Positions 34,151-42,757 of a DNA stretch of 47,590 nucleotides are shown piece after piece. This DNA is from Mariniphaga sp964540165. GTDB taxonomy: Bacteria > Bacteroidota > Bacteroidia > Bacteroidales > Prolixibacteraceae. The position numbers were made by a program, and so were the translations under genes. The stretch is from contig CAZILU010000006.1 in NCBI GenBank assembly GCA_964540165.1, forward strand, positions 1 through 47,590, given 5' to 3'. Under the pieces are notes generated by a model that searched no databases, was not told the DNA's origin, and saw only the letters and a program-made list of their open reading frames with translations. Every line of letters starts with the position of its first letter. The first letter of the stretch is position 1.

Positions 34151-35035
34151 ATGAAGTGGATTTTCAGGTTGGATATTAAGGTTATTGTAATCATTTTTTT
34201 GGTCATTACAGCCAGTTTTTCGTCTTGCCGCATAGCACGTGAGGTACCTGTGGAGAGATTGAAACCTGTGACCGTTGACCGCCTGATGGAAGCCATCGAT
34301 CAACATGCGTTCGATTACAGCCATTTAACCATTAGCCGCATTCAGGTACAGTTTGCTAATGCCGATACAAAAACCAGTTTTCGGGTAGCTTTGAAGGCTG
34401 TGAAAGATGACCGGATGGTTGCATCGGTTACTAAAATGAATATTCCGGTGGGCCGAGCCATGCTCACACCCGATACGGTGATCTGGGTGAATTATATCGA
34501 TAAAATTTTTTTTGTGGCCAATTACGATGAAGTGAGCGAGCAGATTCATTTTCCGGTCACATTTGATGGGATTCAGGGGATTGTGTCTAACCAGATTTTT
34601 TCCGTTGGTGAGGCTACTAAGAGTAATTACCTGGCTACGGTTGAGGGAGACCGCTATCTGATGCAAACCCGTCAGGATGCCTCCCATCTTCAGAACCGGA
34701 GGATTTTTAGACGGAACCGTTCTTCTCAGTTATTTGAACCGGAGATTGCTGCCCGGGATCATTTTATTGAACATAAGATCTACTTCAACCGTCGAACTCT
34801 TAATCCGGATCAGCTGATCTTGAACGATGCAGTCAATGGCTGGTCGCTTGATATCAAATATCTGGATTTTCAAACGATAGATAAAAAAGATTTTCCCGGA
34901 TCCATCGATGTCAAGATGCAAACACCCGATGAAATTATTGGACTGAAGATTAAATTTAACGGGATTTCAACGGATCGAATCGAAGGCATTGGATTAACCA
35001 TTCCCGAACGATACAACCGCATCCGTATTAAATAG
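34151..35035 (+). CDS. DUF4292 lipoprotein
   Basis: A 294-aa lipoprotein with signal and lipobox ending FSSC (Cys26). A beta-rich region contains RIQVQFANADTKTSFRVALK, PVGRAMLTPDTVIWVN and, at the end, GLKIKFNGISTDRIEGIGLT. It is assigned to DUF4292, a Bacteroidota family resembling LolA/LppX-type lipid-binding folds and found after a TPR gene and dut. It starts at the base after the TPR stop, so the two are coupled. In many relatives an EnvC-type peptidoglycan hydrolase follows; here a minus-strand methyltransferase does. Function unknown. Confidence 0.8.
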   Translation: MKWIFRLDIKVIVIIFLVITASFSSCRIAREVPVERLKPVTVDRLMEAIDQHAFDYSHLTISRIQVQFANADTKTSFRVALKAVKDDRMVASVTKMNIPVGRAMLTPDTVIWVNYIDKIFFVANYDEVSEQIHFPVTFDGIQGIVSNQIFSVGEATKSNYLATVEGDRYLMQTRQDASHLQNRRIFRRNRSSQLFEPEIAARDHFIEHKIYFNRRTLNPDQLILNDAVNGWSLDIKYLDFQTIDKKDFPGSIDVKMQTPDEIIGLKIKFNGISTDRIEGIGLTIPERYNRIRIK

Positions 35036-35163
35036 CGTTTTATCTGATTGAAAAATCGGAAGGGGGGCAACCCGTTGCCATATTATGAAGCGATATTCCT
35101 TTATTGGTAATGTGCAATGCATGAGACTGCAGGGTTGGTATGCTTCTATAATTCAAAACCATT

Positions 35164-35946
35164 CTATTTTGATATGACATAGTAAACGGCGGTAGTAAAA
35201 AAGTTTCTGACCCATGGAATGGCTGCCATCAGTTGGCATTGTTTCCGTGGTTTTAATCCGAATTTGGTTTCGTAGTTTGGATTAATCAGGTAAAGGGTCC
35301 GTTTATCAACGGAGTAATATTCCTGCTTCAGAATGCGTTCAAACCGGTCGATCGATAATCCGGTTTCGCAGATTGAGAGCAGCTCTGCTTTACGCTTTTG
35401 ATTGCTTTCAAAAAGGTTCAGAACCATTCGGTAAAGAAATCGCGGTAGCAGATGAATCCAAGGCAATCTGGAAAGAATCTTGCTTTGACACATTTGCTGA
35501 TGCCCGCCAAATGGATTCTGCCATGGGGGAAATGCTAAAAAGAATTTTCCTTCGGGACGAAGGAACTTTTTAACAAAACCCATAAAATGTTGCTGATCAG
35601 GGATATGTTCTATCACATCGCGCATGATGATCAGATCGTAAAGCCTCCCTTTTAGGTCTGTCTGGTAAATATCTTTACAAATCAGCTCCAGATTTGCCCT
35701 TTTCGGGTGCTCTTTATAAAATGCACGAGCCAACTCAATACGGCCACTGGAGATGTCAACACCGGTGACCCTGCAGCCAAGATCTAAAAAGGGTTTCAGA
35801 TTGCCGGCTTCGGCACAGCCAATCTCCAGTACTTTTGTTTGGGAGGTGATCTTCATCACATCCGCTAAATAGGGAATAACATAGTTTTGGGTCGTGCGCG
35901 CCTGTTCCAAAAAATAGCGCTCTTTGTCTTTATGGCGATCCTGCAT
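35164..35946 (-). CDS. Class I SAM-dependent methyltransferase
   Basis: A 260-aa methyltransferase with motif I VLEIGCAEAGN (39-49), motif II GVDISSGRIELA, motif III region YDLIIMRDVIEHI, and motif FVKKFLRPEGKFFLAFPPW. This is the Methyltransf_11/23 type. The C-terminus after about residue 160 is basic and does not resemble a known substrate domain. It lies just downstream (6 bases) of the Crp/Fnr gene on the same strand, so they may form a two-gene operon. The substrate cannot be predicted. Confidence 0.83.
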   Translation of the reverse strand: MQDRHKDKERYFLEQARTTQNYVIPYLADVMKITSQTKVLEIGCAEAGNLKPFLDLGCRVTGVDISSGRIELARAFYKEHPKRANLELICKDIYQTDLKGRLYDLIIMRDVIEHIPDQQHFMGFVKKFLRPEGKFFLAFPPWQNPFGGHQQMCQSKILSRLPWIHLLPRFLYRMVLNLFESNQKRKAELLSICETGLSIDRFERILKQEYYSVDKRTLYLINPNYETKFGLKPRKQCQLMAAIPWVRNFFTTAVYYVISK

Positions 35947-35951
35947 AACTT

Positions 35952-36653
35952 TCAGATATTCGCAACGCGATTCAATCCGGCAATATTCAGAAATTTTATT
36001 TTTCTCCCTTGTAACTCAATTAGCTTGTCTTGTTTAAATTCAGACAAGAGACGTATCACTGATTCGGTTGCTGTTCCAACCATGTTGGCCAGCTCTTCAC
36101 GGGTGAGTGAAATCTGAAGGGTGTTCTGGTTGTCTAAATCGAAATCTTCCATCAACAACAACAGCACTTCGGCTAACCGTTCACGAACCGTTTTTTGAGC
36201 AATGTCGGTGATGTAATCATTTGCCTCTCTCAGTTCGCGGCATACGATTTGAAGCATGTGGTGCGAAAACTGCCAGTTGTTTCTGATCAAAAAAAGAAGT
36301 GTTTGATAGGGTATATGGCACAATACCGCTTCGTCAATGACCTTGGCTGTTGTGCAGGCAAGTTCCTGGCTCAGAAGAGATCGGTAGGCAATTATATCAC
36401 CCCTTTTGGCAAAGCGGATGATCTGCTCTTTGCCATCAATTCCGGTTTTGAAAATTTTTACAATACCGCGGGTAACACAAAAAAAACCGGTAAGCCGGCT
36501 GCCTTCCCTGTATATAACCGTGCCTTTTTTATAGATAGAACAGTTTTTTTCATAATTTAACCGGTTGAACTCTTCATCATTTAGTTTTTTAAACAGCTGG
36601 AAACCACTTAGATCTGTCTCTTCAACCGTAGGTCTTTTCAGTACGCTTCTCAT
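35952..36653 (-). CDS. Crp/Fnr family transcriptional regulator
   Basis: A 233-aa regulator with an N-terminal cyclic-nucleotide-type jelly roll (about 20-140, KKGTVIYREGSRLTGFFCVTRG and GKEQIIRFAKRGDIIAYRSLL) and a C-terminal Crp helix-turn-helix (SLTREELANMVGTATESVIR). The N-terminus lacks the four-cysteine cluster of true FNR, so an oxygen-sensing iron-sulfur role is not supported. I use ATG 36653; a GTG at 36659 would add two residues. It is divergent from the OsmC gene and may control it, though no clear palindromic site was found between them. Confidence 0.9.
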   Translation of the reverse strand: MRSVLKRPTVEETDLSGFQLFKKLNDEEFNRLNYEKNCSIYKKGTVIYREGSRLTGFFCVTRGIVKIFKTGIDGKEQIIRFAKRGDIIAYRSLLSQELACTTAKVIDEAVLCHIPYQTLLFLIRNNWQFSHHMLQIVCRELREANDYITDIAQKTVRERLAEVLLLLMEDFDLDNQNTLQISLTREELANMVGTATESVIRLLSEFKQDKLIELQGRKIKFLNIAGLNRVANI

Positions 36654-36773
36654 CTCCACTTGTTTTGATATAAATGTAACGTGAATATACAGTTAAATTC
36701 AGAACAAAAATAATTATCATACGCATTTCAATGAATATTTTAAAAACTATTTATTTAGATAGTTATAAACTTG

Positions 36774-36781
36774 TATATTTG
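36774..36781 (+). promoter_or_regulatory. -7 element ahead of OsmC gene
   Basis: TATATTTG matches TAnnTTTG, with only a weak TTA-rich -33 region. The predicted transcript would have a leader of roughly 85 nt before the ATG at 36872. Confidence 0.35.
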
Positions 36782-36871
36782 TAAAAATAATGAATTTGTA
36801 GCGCATGGCGACGCATCTGTTTATCGTGTGGCCATTGCCATGATATAAAAAAAAACGATAATTGAGCAGAT

Positions 36872-37275
36872 ATGAAACACATCGTAGATATGGCCTGGAC
36901 AGACCAGGTGGCTTTTGAAGCGGACATGGATGGGCATAAGGTAGTGGTAGATGCCACCATTGAATCGGGAGGAAACGATCTTGGTCCTCGTCCCAAAAAG
37001 TTGATGTTAACGGCGTTAGCCGGATGTACCGGCATTGATGTGATTATGATTTTGAAAAAAATGAAGGTGGTTCCTGAAACATTTCATGTGGTTGTGGAGG
37101 GAGAACTCACCGATGAGCATCCATCCTATTACCATAAAATGAAGGTTATTTATCGATTTACCGGAAAGGACCTTCCAATAGAGAAGCTGCAAAAGGCAGT
37201 GAAGCTTTCGGAGGAGAAGTATTGCGGTGTGACTGCCCTTTATCGGAAGGCCATTGAAATGGAATCAGAAATTCA
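36872..37275 (+). CDS. OsmC family protein (3' end lost in gap)
   Basis: A peroxidase-type OsmC/Ohr-like protein; family members reduce organic hydroperoxides. The visible 134 residues contain both conserved redox cysteines, Cys52 (LTALAGCTGIDVI) and Cys118 (EEKYCGVTALYRKA), and end close to the usual family length of about 135-140. The gene runs into the scaffold gap at 37276, so only a few residues should be missing. The open frame continues past the Ns into a different protein (YceI), which is an artefact. It is divergent from the Crp/Fnr gene. Confidence 0.87.
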
Positions 37276-37375
37276 NNNNNNNNNNNNNNNNNNNNNNNNN
37301 NNNNNNNNNNNNNNNNNNNNNNNNNNNNNNNNNNNNNNNNNNNNNNNNNNNNNNNNNNNNNNNNNNNNNNNNNNN
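37276..37375. other. Scaffold gap (100 N)
   Basis: Exactly 100 N between the OsmC gene and the YceI gene, so the true distance, the end of OsmC and the start of YceI are unknown. Any protein translated across it is a chimera. Confidence 0.95.
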
Positions 37376-37867
37376 AAGTGGAACGGACGGAAGGTTGCCG
37401 GAGAGCATTTTGGTACAATTCAATTGAAAAGTGGTTATTTGCAGCTAGATGGAAGCAAAATAAGCACTGCCACCTTTGAGATGGACATGACTTCGATCGT
37501 GAATGAGGATTTAACCAATCCGGCTGTTAACAAGCGGTTGGTAGATCATTTGAAATCGGATGATTTCTTTTCGGTTGAAAACCATCCGGTTTCCCGGTTG
37601 GCCGTGCATGAGGTTAAACCCAAGGCAGCGAATGTTCATACGTTTACCGGTGATTTGACGATTAAGGGAATTACACATCCGGTATCGTTTGATGCTGAAG
37701 TTACGGTAGTGAATGGGAAGCTGACAGCCAAAGGCAAAATGGAGGTTGACCGTACGCAGTATGATATTCGTTATGGTTCGGGTAAATTCTTTCAGGGTTT
37801 GGGAGACAACCTGATTTCTGATATTTTTACCCTTGATTTTGTGGTTGTTGCCAACGAAGCCAGGTAA
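37376..37867 (+). CDS. YceI family protein (5' end lost in gap)
   Basis: A YceI-type lipocalin-like protein that binds isoprenoid quinones or fatty acid amides in the cell envelope. The visible 163 residues include KWNGRKVAGEHFGTIQLKSG, HLKSDDFFSVENHPVS, HTFTGDLTIKGITHPVSFDA and the end FTLDFVVVANEAR. The N-terminal residues, including any signal peptide, are lost in the scaffold gap. A strong Rho-independent terminator lies about 90 bases downstream (37959-37987). Confidence 0.88.
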   Translation, partial: KWNGRKVAGEHFGTIQLKSGYLQLDGSKISTATFEMDMTSIVNEDLTNPAVNKRLVDHLKSDDFFSVENHPVSRLAVHEVKPKAANVHTFTGDLTIKGITHPVSFDAEVTVVNGKLTAKGKMEVDRTQYDIRYGSGKFFQGLGDNLISDIFTLDFVVVANEAR

Positions 37868-37958
37868 ATGGATTATGTTGAAGTTTCGATCTCAGGGTTA
37901 ATCCCGGAGTTATAATGGTTGCTTTTATCCGTGATTCACAAAACTGAATTTTACGATG

Positions 37959-37987
37959 AATACCTGTCTGACGGCGGGTATTTTTTT
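37959..37987 (+). terminator. Rho-independent terminator after YceI
   Basis: A 10-bp stem, AATACCTGTC paired with GGCGGGTATT (two G-T wobbles), loop TGAC, followed by an unbroken T run. It lies 92 bases after the YceI stop and shields the aldehyde dehydrogenase gene at 38086. Confidence 0.75.
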
Positions 37988-38085
37988 ATTAATTTTTTGT
38001 TGATCAGATTTACGCACATTTCATAAACCTGTCTCTGGTTTTTTCGTACTAAAGAGTATTAAACCAAATAAGGTATCCAGAAATT

Positions 38086-39450
38086 ATGATAAAATCTGTA
38101 AATCCGGCAACCGGGGATATTGTGCATGTATACGAGGCACATTCAGGAAAAGGGGTAGAGAAGATCATCAACTCGGTTGACAAGCAGTGGCAACAGTGGC
38201 GTCGGAAGAGTTATGCTCATCGTAGTCATTTGATGCTGAGCCTGGCGGGATTGCTTCGTACCAGGAGAGAGGAGTTGTCCCGGTTGATGGCTTTGGAGAT
38301 GGGAAAAGTTGTGCATGAGGGCGTTGCTGAAGTTGAGAAGTGCGCCTGGGTTTGTGAATATTATGCGATGCAGGCGGAGAACTTCTTAGAGCGGGAGGTT
38401 ATTGAGTCTGATTACTCTCACTCTTATGTGAGTTATCATCCACTGGGAACCATTTTGGGCATTATGCCCTGGAATTTTCCATTTTGGCAGGTTTTCAGAT
38501 TTGTTGCGCCGACCATAATGGCCGGGAATACGGTTGTATTAAAGCATGCTTCCAATGTGCCGGGATGCGCTTTAGCGATTGAAGATCTGTTTCGTGAAGC
38601 AGGATTTCCGGAAAATGTTTTCCGTACTCTGTTGGTTGGATCCGGTCAGATGGAGCCAGTGATCGGGCATCCGGCCATTAAGGGTGTCAGCCTTACCGGA
38701 AGCACTCCTGCGGGGAGGAGTGTAGCACGACTGGCAGGGCAATATTTAAAGAAGTCACTGCTCGAATTGGGGGGAAGCGATCCGTACATCATTTTAGAGG
38801 ATGCTGAATTGAAGGCTGCAGCCAAAGCCTGTGCTGCCGGCCGGTTAGTCAATGCGGGGCAGAGTTGTATCGGTGCCAAGAGGTTTATCGTAGTTGAGCC
38901 TGTTTACTATGCTTTTTTAGAGTATTTTACGCATGAAATGAACCGGGCGGTTTTTGGTGACCCTTGCGATCCTGATATGACTATGGGGCCCTTAGCCAGA
39001 GCCGATTTGCGTGATGAGCTGCATGAACAGGTTGTCAAATCGGTAAAAGAGGGGGCCGAGATTGTATTGGGTGGCGAAAAACCGGACCGTAAAGGGGCCT
39101 TTTATCCACCCACCATTCTTGAAAATATTAAACCAGGAATGCCGGCTTATCAGGAGGAGCTCTTTGGACCTGTGGCATCGGTGATCCGGGTAAAAGATGA
39201 GAAAGAGGCTGTTCAGGTAGCAAACGATACCAGCTTTGGGCTGGGTGCTGCGGTTTTTACGCAAGAGATCAAAAGGGCCGAAAGAATTGCAGAAAATCAA
39301 TTGGATGCCGGCTGCTGCTTTATAAATGATTTTGTAAGATCAGATCCGCGACTTCCTTTTGGAGGCATAAAGGAGAGTGGCTATGGCCGTGAGCTTTCTG
39401 CATTCGGCATCAAAGAATTTGTCAATATTAAGACGATAGTAGTTAGGTAG
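38086..39450 (+). CDS. NAD(P)-dependent aldehyde dehydrogenase (succinate-semialdehyde type)
   Basis: A 454-aa aldehyde dehydrogenase that oxidises an aldehyde to a carboxylate. The catalytic residues Cys261 (NAGQSC) and Glu227 (LLELGG) are present, as are PWNFPFW (128-134), SLTGST (202-207) and EELFGPVASV. The short N-terminus and the SYHPLGTILGIMPWNFPFW pattern fit the succinate-semialdehyde dehydrogenase (GabD/Sad) group. It follows the terminator at 37959, so it has its own promoter, and nothing in its surroundings points to GABA metabolism. The exact substrate is uncertain. Confidence 0.88.
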   Translation: MIKSVNPATGDIVHVYEAHSGKGVEKIINSVDKQWQQWRRKSYAHRSHLMLSLAGLLRTRREELSRLMALEMGKVVHEGVAEVEKCAWVCEYYAMQAENFLEREVIESDYSHSYVSYHPLGTILGIMPWNFPFWQVFRFVAPTIMAGNTVVLKHASNVPGCALAIEDLFREAGFPENVFRTLLVGSGQMEPVIGHPAIKGVSLTGSTPAGRSVARLAGQYLKKSLLELGGSDPYIILEDAELKAAAKACAAGRLVNAGQSCIGAKRFIVVEPVYYAFLEYFTHEMNRAVFGDPCDPDMTMGPLARADLRDELHEQVVKSVKEGAEIVLGGEKPDRKGAFYPPTILENIKPGMPAYQEELFGPVASVIRVKDEKEAVQVANDTSFGLGAAVFTQEIKRAERIAENQLDAGCCFINDFVRSDPRLPFGGIKESGYGRELSAFGIKEFVNIKTIVVR

Positions 39451-39482
39451 TTATCATTGTGTTATCGTTCGGTTATATGCAA

Positions 39483-40085
39483 TTAAAAATAGCGTCGAAC
39501 ATGCTGTTTGTATGTAAGGTATGGCTCTCCGTATTGGTGCTGAAGAAATATTTCCTCTTTCAGAATGTATAGATGAATTGTGATTGCTGTTAATAGTGCC
39601 ATCGCTATAAAAAAGATGCTGGATTGAAGAAATGCCAATCCGGTAAAATAGAGATCGATGGATAAGAAAAATGGATTTCGTGACCGGCTAAAAACACCCT
39701 CTTTAATTAGATCTCCCGGCTGCTGGCTGTCCAGTCCGAACCGTAACGATGATTTGAAATGGAATAGTGTAACTGTCCACAGGATCATGGCGCCGACAAT
39801 AATGATTATTCCCATAATTTTCAACCAGTCCGAATGGAAGATATCATAAACAAACCATCTTGGCAGAATCAATTCCGGTAATTGAAGAGCCGGACGGATC
39901 AGCTCAGAAAACCATACCAGAAAGATCAGGGTAAAGACCGGGTATAACAGGGAACGGTAACCGGATTTAGGAACTGATTTTGGATTTATATGAATTCCCT
40001 GTTTAAGTAAATAGATCACCCGACTGCCCAATATCAGGGAGATAAACAGAAAGCTGACCAAGGGAAAGATGCTCATCAAATTCAT
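39483..40085 (-). CDS. ICMT-like membrane methyltransferase
   Basis: A 200-aa integral membrane protein with four to five helices and the isoprenylcysteine/phospholipid methyltransferase signature at the C-terminal side: LIKEGVFSRSRNPFFLS, then EEIFLQHQYGEPYLTYKQHV. It probably methylates a small lipid or prenyl-linked substrate with S-adenosylmethionine. It lies downstream of the beta-barrel gene on the same strand but 22 bases away, so it may be part of that operon. Family assignment is good; substrate unknown. Confidence 0.8.
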   Translation of the reverse strand: MNLMSIFPLVSFLFISLILGSRVIYLLKQGIHINPKSVPKSGYRSLLYPVFTLIFLVWFSELIRPALQLPELILPRWFVYDIFHSDWLKIMGIIIIVGAMILWTVTLFHFKSSLRFGLDSQQPGDLIKEGVFSRSRNPFFLSIDLYFTGLAFLQSSIFFIAMALLTAITIHLYILKEEIFLQHQYGEPYLTYKQHVRRYF

Positions 40086-40107
40086 TGCCGGTTATTGAGG
40101 AAACTCA

Positions 40108-41040
40108 TTAAATATTTGGAAACGAGATGCCTACGGTAACAGGATGCAATCCGGGACCTTTATCCTCCTTAAAAAGAGGAGTCATTCCATAGTTCACGAA
40201 GATGCAGAAGTCACCGAATCCGATGCGGCCCGTCAGGTCATATTTGAACGAATTCAGATTAAAATTGCTGCGGTATTTCTCTTTGTCGCCCGAGTATTTA
40301 TACTTGGTGTGAGAGCCGATGTTGAATCCGCCAATGGCACCTGCAGCGAGGTAGAGGTGAGAGTCACCCATGCGTAACGGGGTTTTTAACTCCAGCATTA
40401 GCGGTGCCGTCAGATAGCTGACGTTGAGCTTCGTTTTTTTCAGGCCATCGGATGACAGGCTTACCGGCATTACAACGCCATTGTTTTCTGCTTTTATCAG
40501 AGTAACCGGCTGGTCGAAGGTGAAGTCCATGAAGCTGAATCCCATACCGGTAATCAGTCCGAAGTTTCCCGCTTCATTTTCAAAAGCCCACTCCAGAATA
40601 TTCAGATTTACCGTGATTGACTTCCCGTGGTGGAGATCCATAAAGTCCTGCGGCACATCCATTCCCTGGTAGATTGAATAGTCCACATCCCGAAACTGGT
40701 TTACTCCAAATTCAAGTCCCGACCAATGAGGATTTAGGCCTTTTTTGTCATTTTTTCTTTTCTCCTCCTTTTCCATTTTAATAAATGCGCCATCCTCTTT
40801 GTCAATGACACGCAATGTTCTGCGACCCAGTCGGATCAGCGTGGTATCTCCGGACTCATCGATGATGATTTCGACGGGGTCTCCATAGATAACCACCTTT
40901 TCTTCTGTTTCCTTGTCATTGGTGGTAATAACCGTATCTTTTTTTACTACGGTGATCGTGGTGTCGGTCTGGGCTTTGAGGCTGAAAGTAAAGGCGCTCA
41001 ACAGAATCAGTGCAGTTAATTGTTTCATTGTAATTTTCAT
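40108..41040 (-). CDS. Outer-membrane beta-barrel protein of ECF module
   Basis: A 310-aa exported protein with a signal peptide (ITMKQLTALILLSAFTFSLKAQ, cut after AQ). An acidic and lysine-rich linker of about 90 residues (KETEEKVVIYGDPVEIIIDESGD) precedes a C-terminal region of beta strands (LYLAAGAIGGFNIGSHTKYKYSG, GRIGFGDFCIFVNYGMTPLF) typical of small porin-like barrels. I start it at ATG 41040, which begins the signal peptide. It is third in the sigma/anti-sigma/barrel run and is probably the target or sensor of the ECF factor at 42208. No family name is certain. Confidence 0.72.
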   Translation of the reverse strand: MKITMKQLTALILLSAFTFSLKAQTDTTITVVKKDTVITTNDKETEEKVVIYGDPVEIIIDESGDTTLIRLGRRTLRVIDKEDGAFIKMEKEEKRKNDKKGLNPHWSGLEFGVNQFRDVDYSIYQGMDVPQDFMDLHHGKSITVNLNILEWAFENEAGNFGLITGMGFSFMDFTFDQPVTLIKAENNGVVMPVSLSSDGLKKTKLNVSYLTAPLMLELKTPLRMGDSHLYLAAGAIGGFNIGSHTKYKYSGDKEKYRSNFNLNSFKYDLTGRIGFGDFCIFVNYGMTPLFKEDKGPGLHPVTVGISFPNI

Positions 41041-41110
41041 TTTTAATTTTTCCTTGTTTTCGATGGTATGACGCATTCATCTGCCGGTTTGTTACCGGAG
41101 GTAAAAAAAA

Positions 41111-42163
41111 TTATTCCTGGGTTGGGATGGCCAGGCCCAGCAGGCGTGAATTGTAACAGAGCATGGTTATCTCACCATCGGTGTTGGTTTTGTAGCCAAA
41201 TTTTTCTTTTGAGATGGTGGCAAGGAAGCCCAGCCCGGCTTGTGCAATTCGTTGGGTAGAGAGGTTGTTGAGGCCGGTTTTTTCCAGAACAAAATCGGTC
41301 AGCAGCCACTCGTTGTCTGTTGATTCAGTGATGTCAACCTGCCGGAGGGCAACTGCAGCCAAAGAGTTATTCAGAGCAGCCGTCGGGATGTTTGCCGGGA
41401 GGCTCACCATCCGCTCCGGCAGTACTATTTCTCTTTGTTTATGGATTGGTTCACGTTGGTCTTTGCTGTCACCTCTGTTTTTCTCAAAGGTGGTGTATGT
41501 TTTTGTTTGGCTTCCTGTATCACCGGATGGCTGAGTCAACCCGGTAATTTGATCTGGCACGATCCGGCTGGTCTCTGCAGGTGCGGTTGTTGTGGATGTT
41601 GATAAAGGGGGTTGCACGGGGCGGGGAACTTCGGTAACGGTGGTGGAATTTTCAAAGATGACGGGTTCCGTTACCTGGAAATTTATCACTTTATAAAAGA
41701 GAGCAGCAGCCAGCAGTACAGCAGCCAATCGACTGCTCCAAAGCAGAATTGTTCTCCCGGCTGTTTGCCTGTATAATCTTTTTTTATGAGGGTACAAGAG
41801 GTTTTCATCGGCGATCAGCCGGGTTTGCCGGTAGCGGTTAAAATCTTTTAGGCGTGACGGCCTGGCAGAGAGGTAATGGTCGAATCCGGCGGCTTCCTCA
41901 TCGGTTAGGTCTCCCTCCATACGAGCCACTGCGGTCTCTTCAAAAGCACTCGCTTCATCGAATTTATCCCGGTAGAGCGTCTCTTTACGTTGAAACGTAT
42001 ATGACTCTTTCTGAAGTACAACCGTATCTATTCCGGTAAGCTCTCTCTCCAGATCGGGATTATTTTGCAGAAACTCAACAAAAGTTTTCATCTGCTCCGG
42101 ATTCAGATTCCCGTCCAGGTAGTCGATGAAGTACACTTCGTAATTATCTCTGTCTATTTGCAT
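41111..42163 (-). CDS. Anti-sigma factor, membrane-spanning
   Basis: A 350-aa protein with an N-terminal cytoplasmic region beginning RDNYEVYFIDYLDGNLNPEQ, a pattern seen in Bacteroidota anti-sigma factors. One membrane helix lies at about 137-158 (LLWSSRLAAVLLAAALFYKVI). A Thr/Pro/Ser-rich periplasmic linker (about 170-250) and a C-terminal domain follow. There is no zinc-binding CxxC as in ZAS anti-sigmas. It sits between an ECF sigma gene upstream (45-base gap) and a barrel gene downstream, which is the basis for the role. The stimulus is unknown. Confidence 0.77.
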   Translation of the reverse strand: MQIDRDNYEVYFIDYLDGNLNPEQMKTFVEFLQNNPDLERELTGIDTVVLQKESYTFQRKETLYRDKFDEASAFEETAVARMEGDLTDEEAAGFDHYLSARPSRLKDFNRYRQTRLIADENLLYPHKKRLYRQTAGRTILLWSSRLAAVLLAAALFYKVINFQVTEPVIFENSTTVTEVPRPVQPPLSTSTTTAPAETSRIVPDQITGLTQPSGDTGSQTKTYTTFEKNRGDSKDQREPIHKQREIVLPERMVSLPANIPTAALNNSLAAVALRQVDITESTDNEWLLTDFVLEKTGLNNLSTQRIAQAGLGFLATISKEKFGYKTNTDGEITMLCYNSRLLGLAIPTQE

Positions 42164-42207
42164 TGTTATGAATAATTGTTGTTAACAGTACCTGACGTAA
42201 TGAAGGG

Positions 42208-42738
42208 TCAGACGATCACCTCCATTTTACCAATGTAATTTTTCAGGAAGACCCTGGCCCGGTATATGTAAACCTTTACCTGCGATTCATTTAGCCGGGT
42301 CAGCTCACAAATCTCCCGGTAGGAGTACCCCTCATAATCGCGTAATAAGAGCACCATTCGCTGTATTTCTGACAGCTGGTTTAATCCCTGGTTAAGCACT
42401 TCCTGCAGATCGGAGTAGTTGTTTTCCCCGTATGCATCGGTCAGGGGAGCCTCTTCAAAAATGGTTTCCCTCTTCTCCTTCCGGATGCGGTCAATCATAG
42501 TATGATATGCTGTAGTAAAGAGGTACGCTTTCACTTTAGCGCCATCAACATTCGCTATGTTTCTCCATAGTTTTTCGAAACTGTCCTGTACAATATCTTC
42601 TGCACTGTGCTGATTTTTAATGCTTTTCAGCACAAACCGGTAGATTCCGTCTGCATATTGATCAACAGCCTGGTTATAATCTTTTACGGTCATGTTCTGT
42701 TCGAAACTGTTTTCTGTCATAGGACGCAGAACGGCCAT
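42208..42738 (-). CDS. ECF RNA polymerase sigma factor
   Basis: A 176-aa sigma-70 family ECF factor. Region 2 covers about 16-85 (YNQAVDQYADGIYRFVLKS, SAEDIVQDSFEKLWRN, AYLFTTAYHTMIDRIR). Region 4 (about 115-170) contains LSEIQRMVLLLRDYEGYSYREI and LNESQVKVYIYRARVFLKN. The true start could be an ATG at 42693, as many relatives begin there. It heads the minus-strand module with an anti-sigma and an outer-membrane barrel gene. It is distinct from the TIGR02985-like factor at 6102. Confidence 0.9.
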   Translation of the reverse strand: MAVLRPMTENSFEQNMTVKDYNQAVDQYADGIYRFVLKSIKNQHSAEDIVQDSFEKLWRNIANVDGAKVKAYLFTTAYHTMIDRIRKEKRETIFEEAPLTDAYGENNYSDLQEVLNQGLNQLSEIQRMVLLLRDYEGYSYREICELTRLNESQVKVYIYRARVFLKNYIGKMEVIV

Positions 42739-42757
42739 GAAAGTTACAGGAGGAGCG

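Noticed and set aside
33776..34324. 182-codon minus-strand frame opposite the TPR and DUF4292 genes
   Set aside because: Spans two clearly real genes on the opposite strand and has low-complexity basic sequence.
35066..35079. Hairpin GGCAACCCGTTGCC after the DUF4292 gene
   Set aside because: The stem is perfect but there is no T run on either strand, so it is not called a terminator.
36805..36843. 12-codon frame (MATHLFIVWPLP) in the OsmC leader
   Set aside because: Too short and without any signal of translation; listed only as a possible leader peptide.
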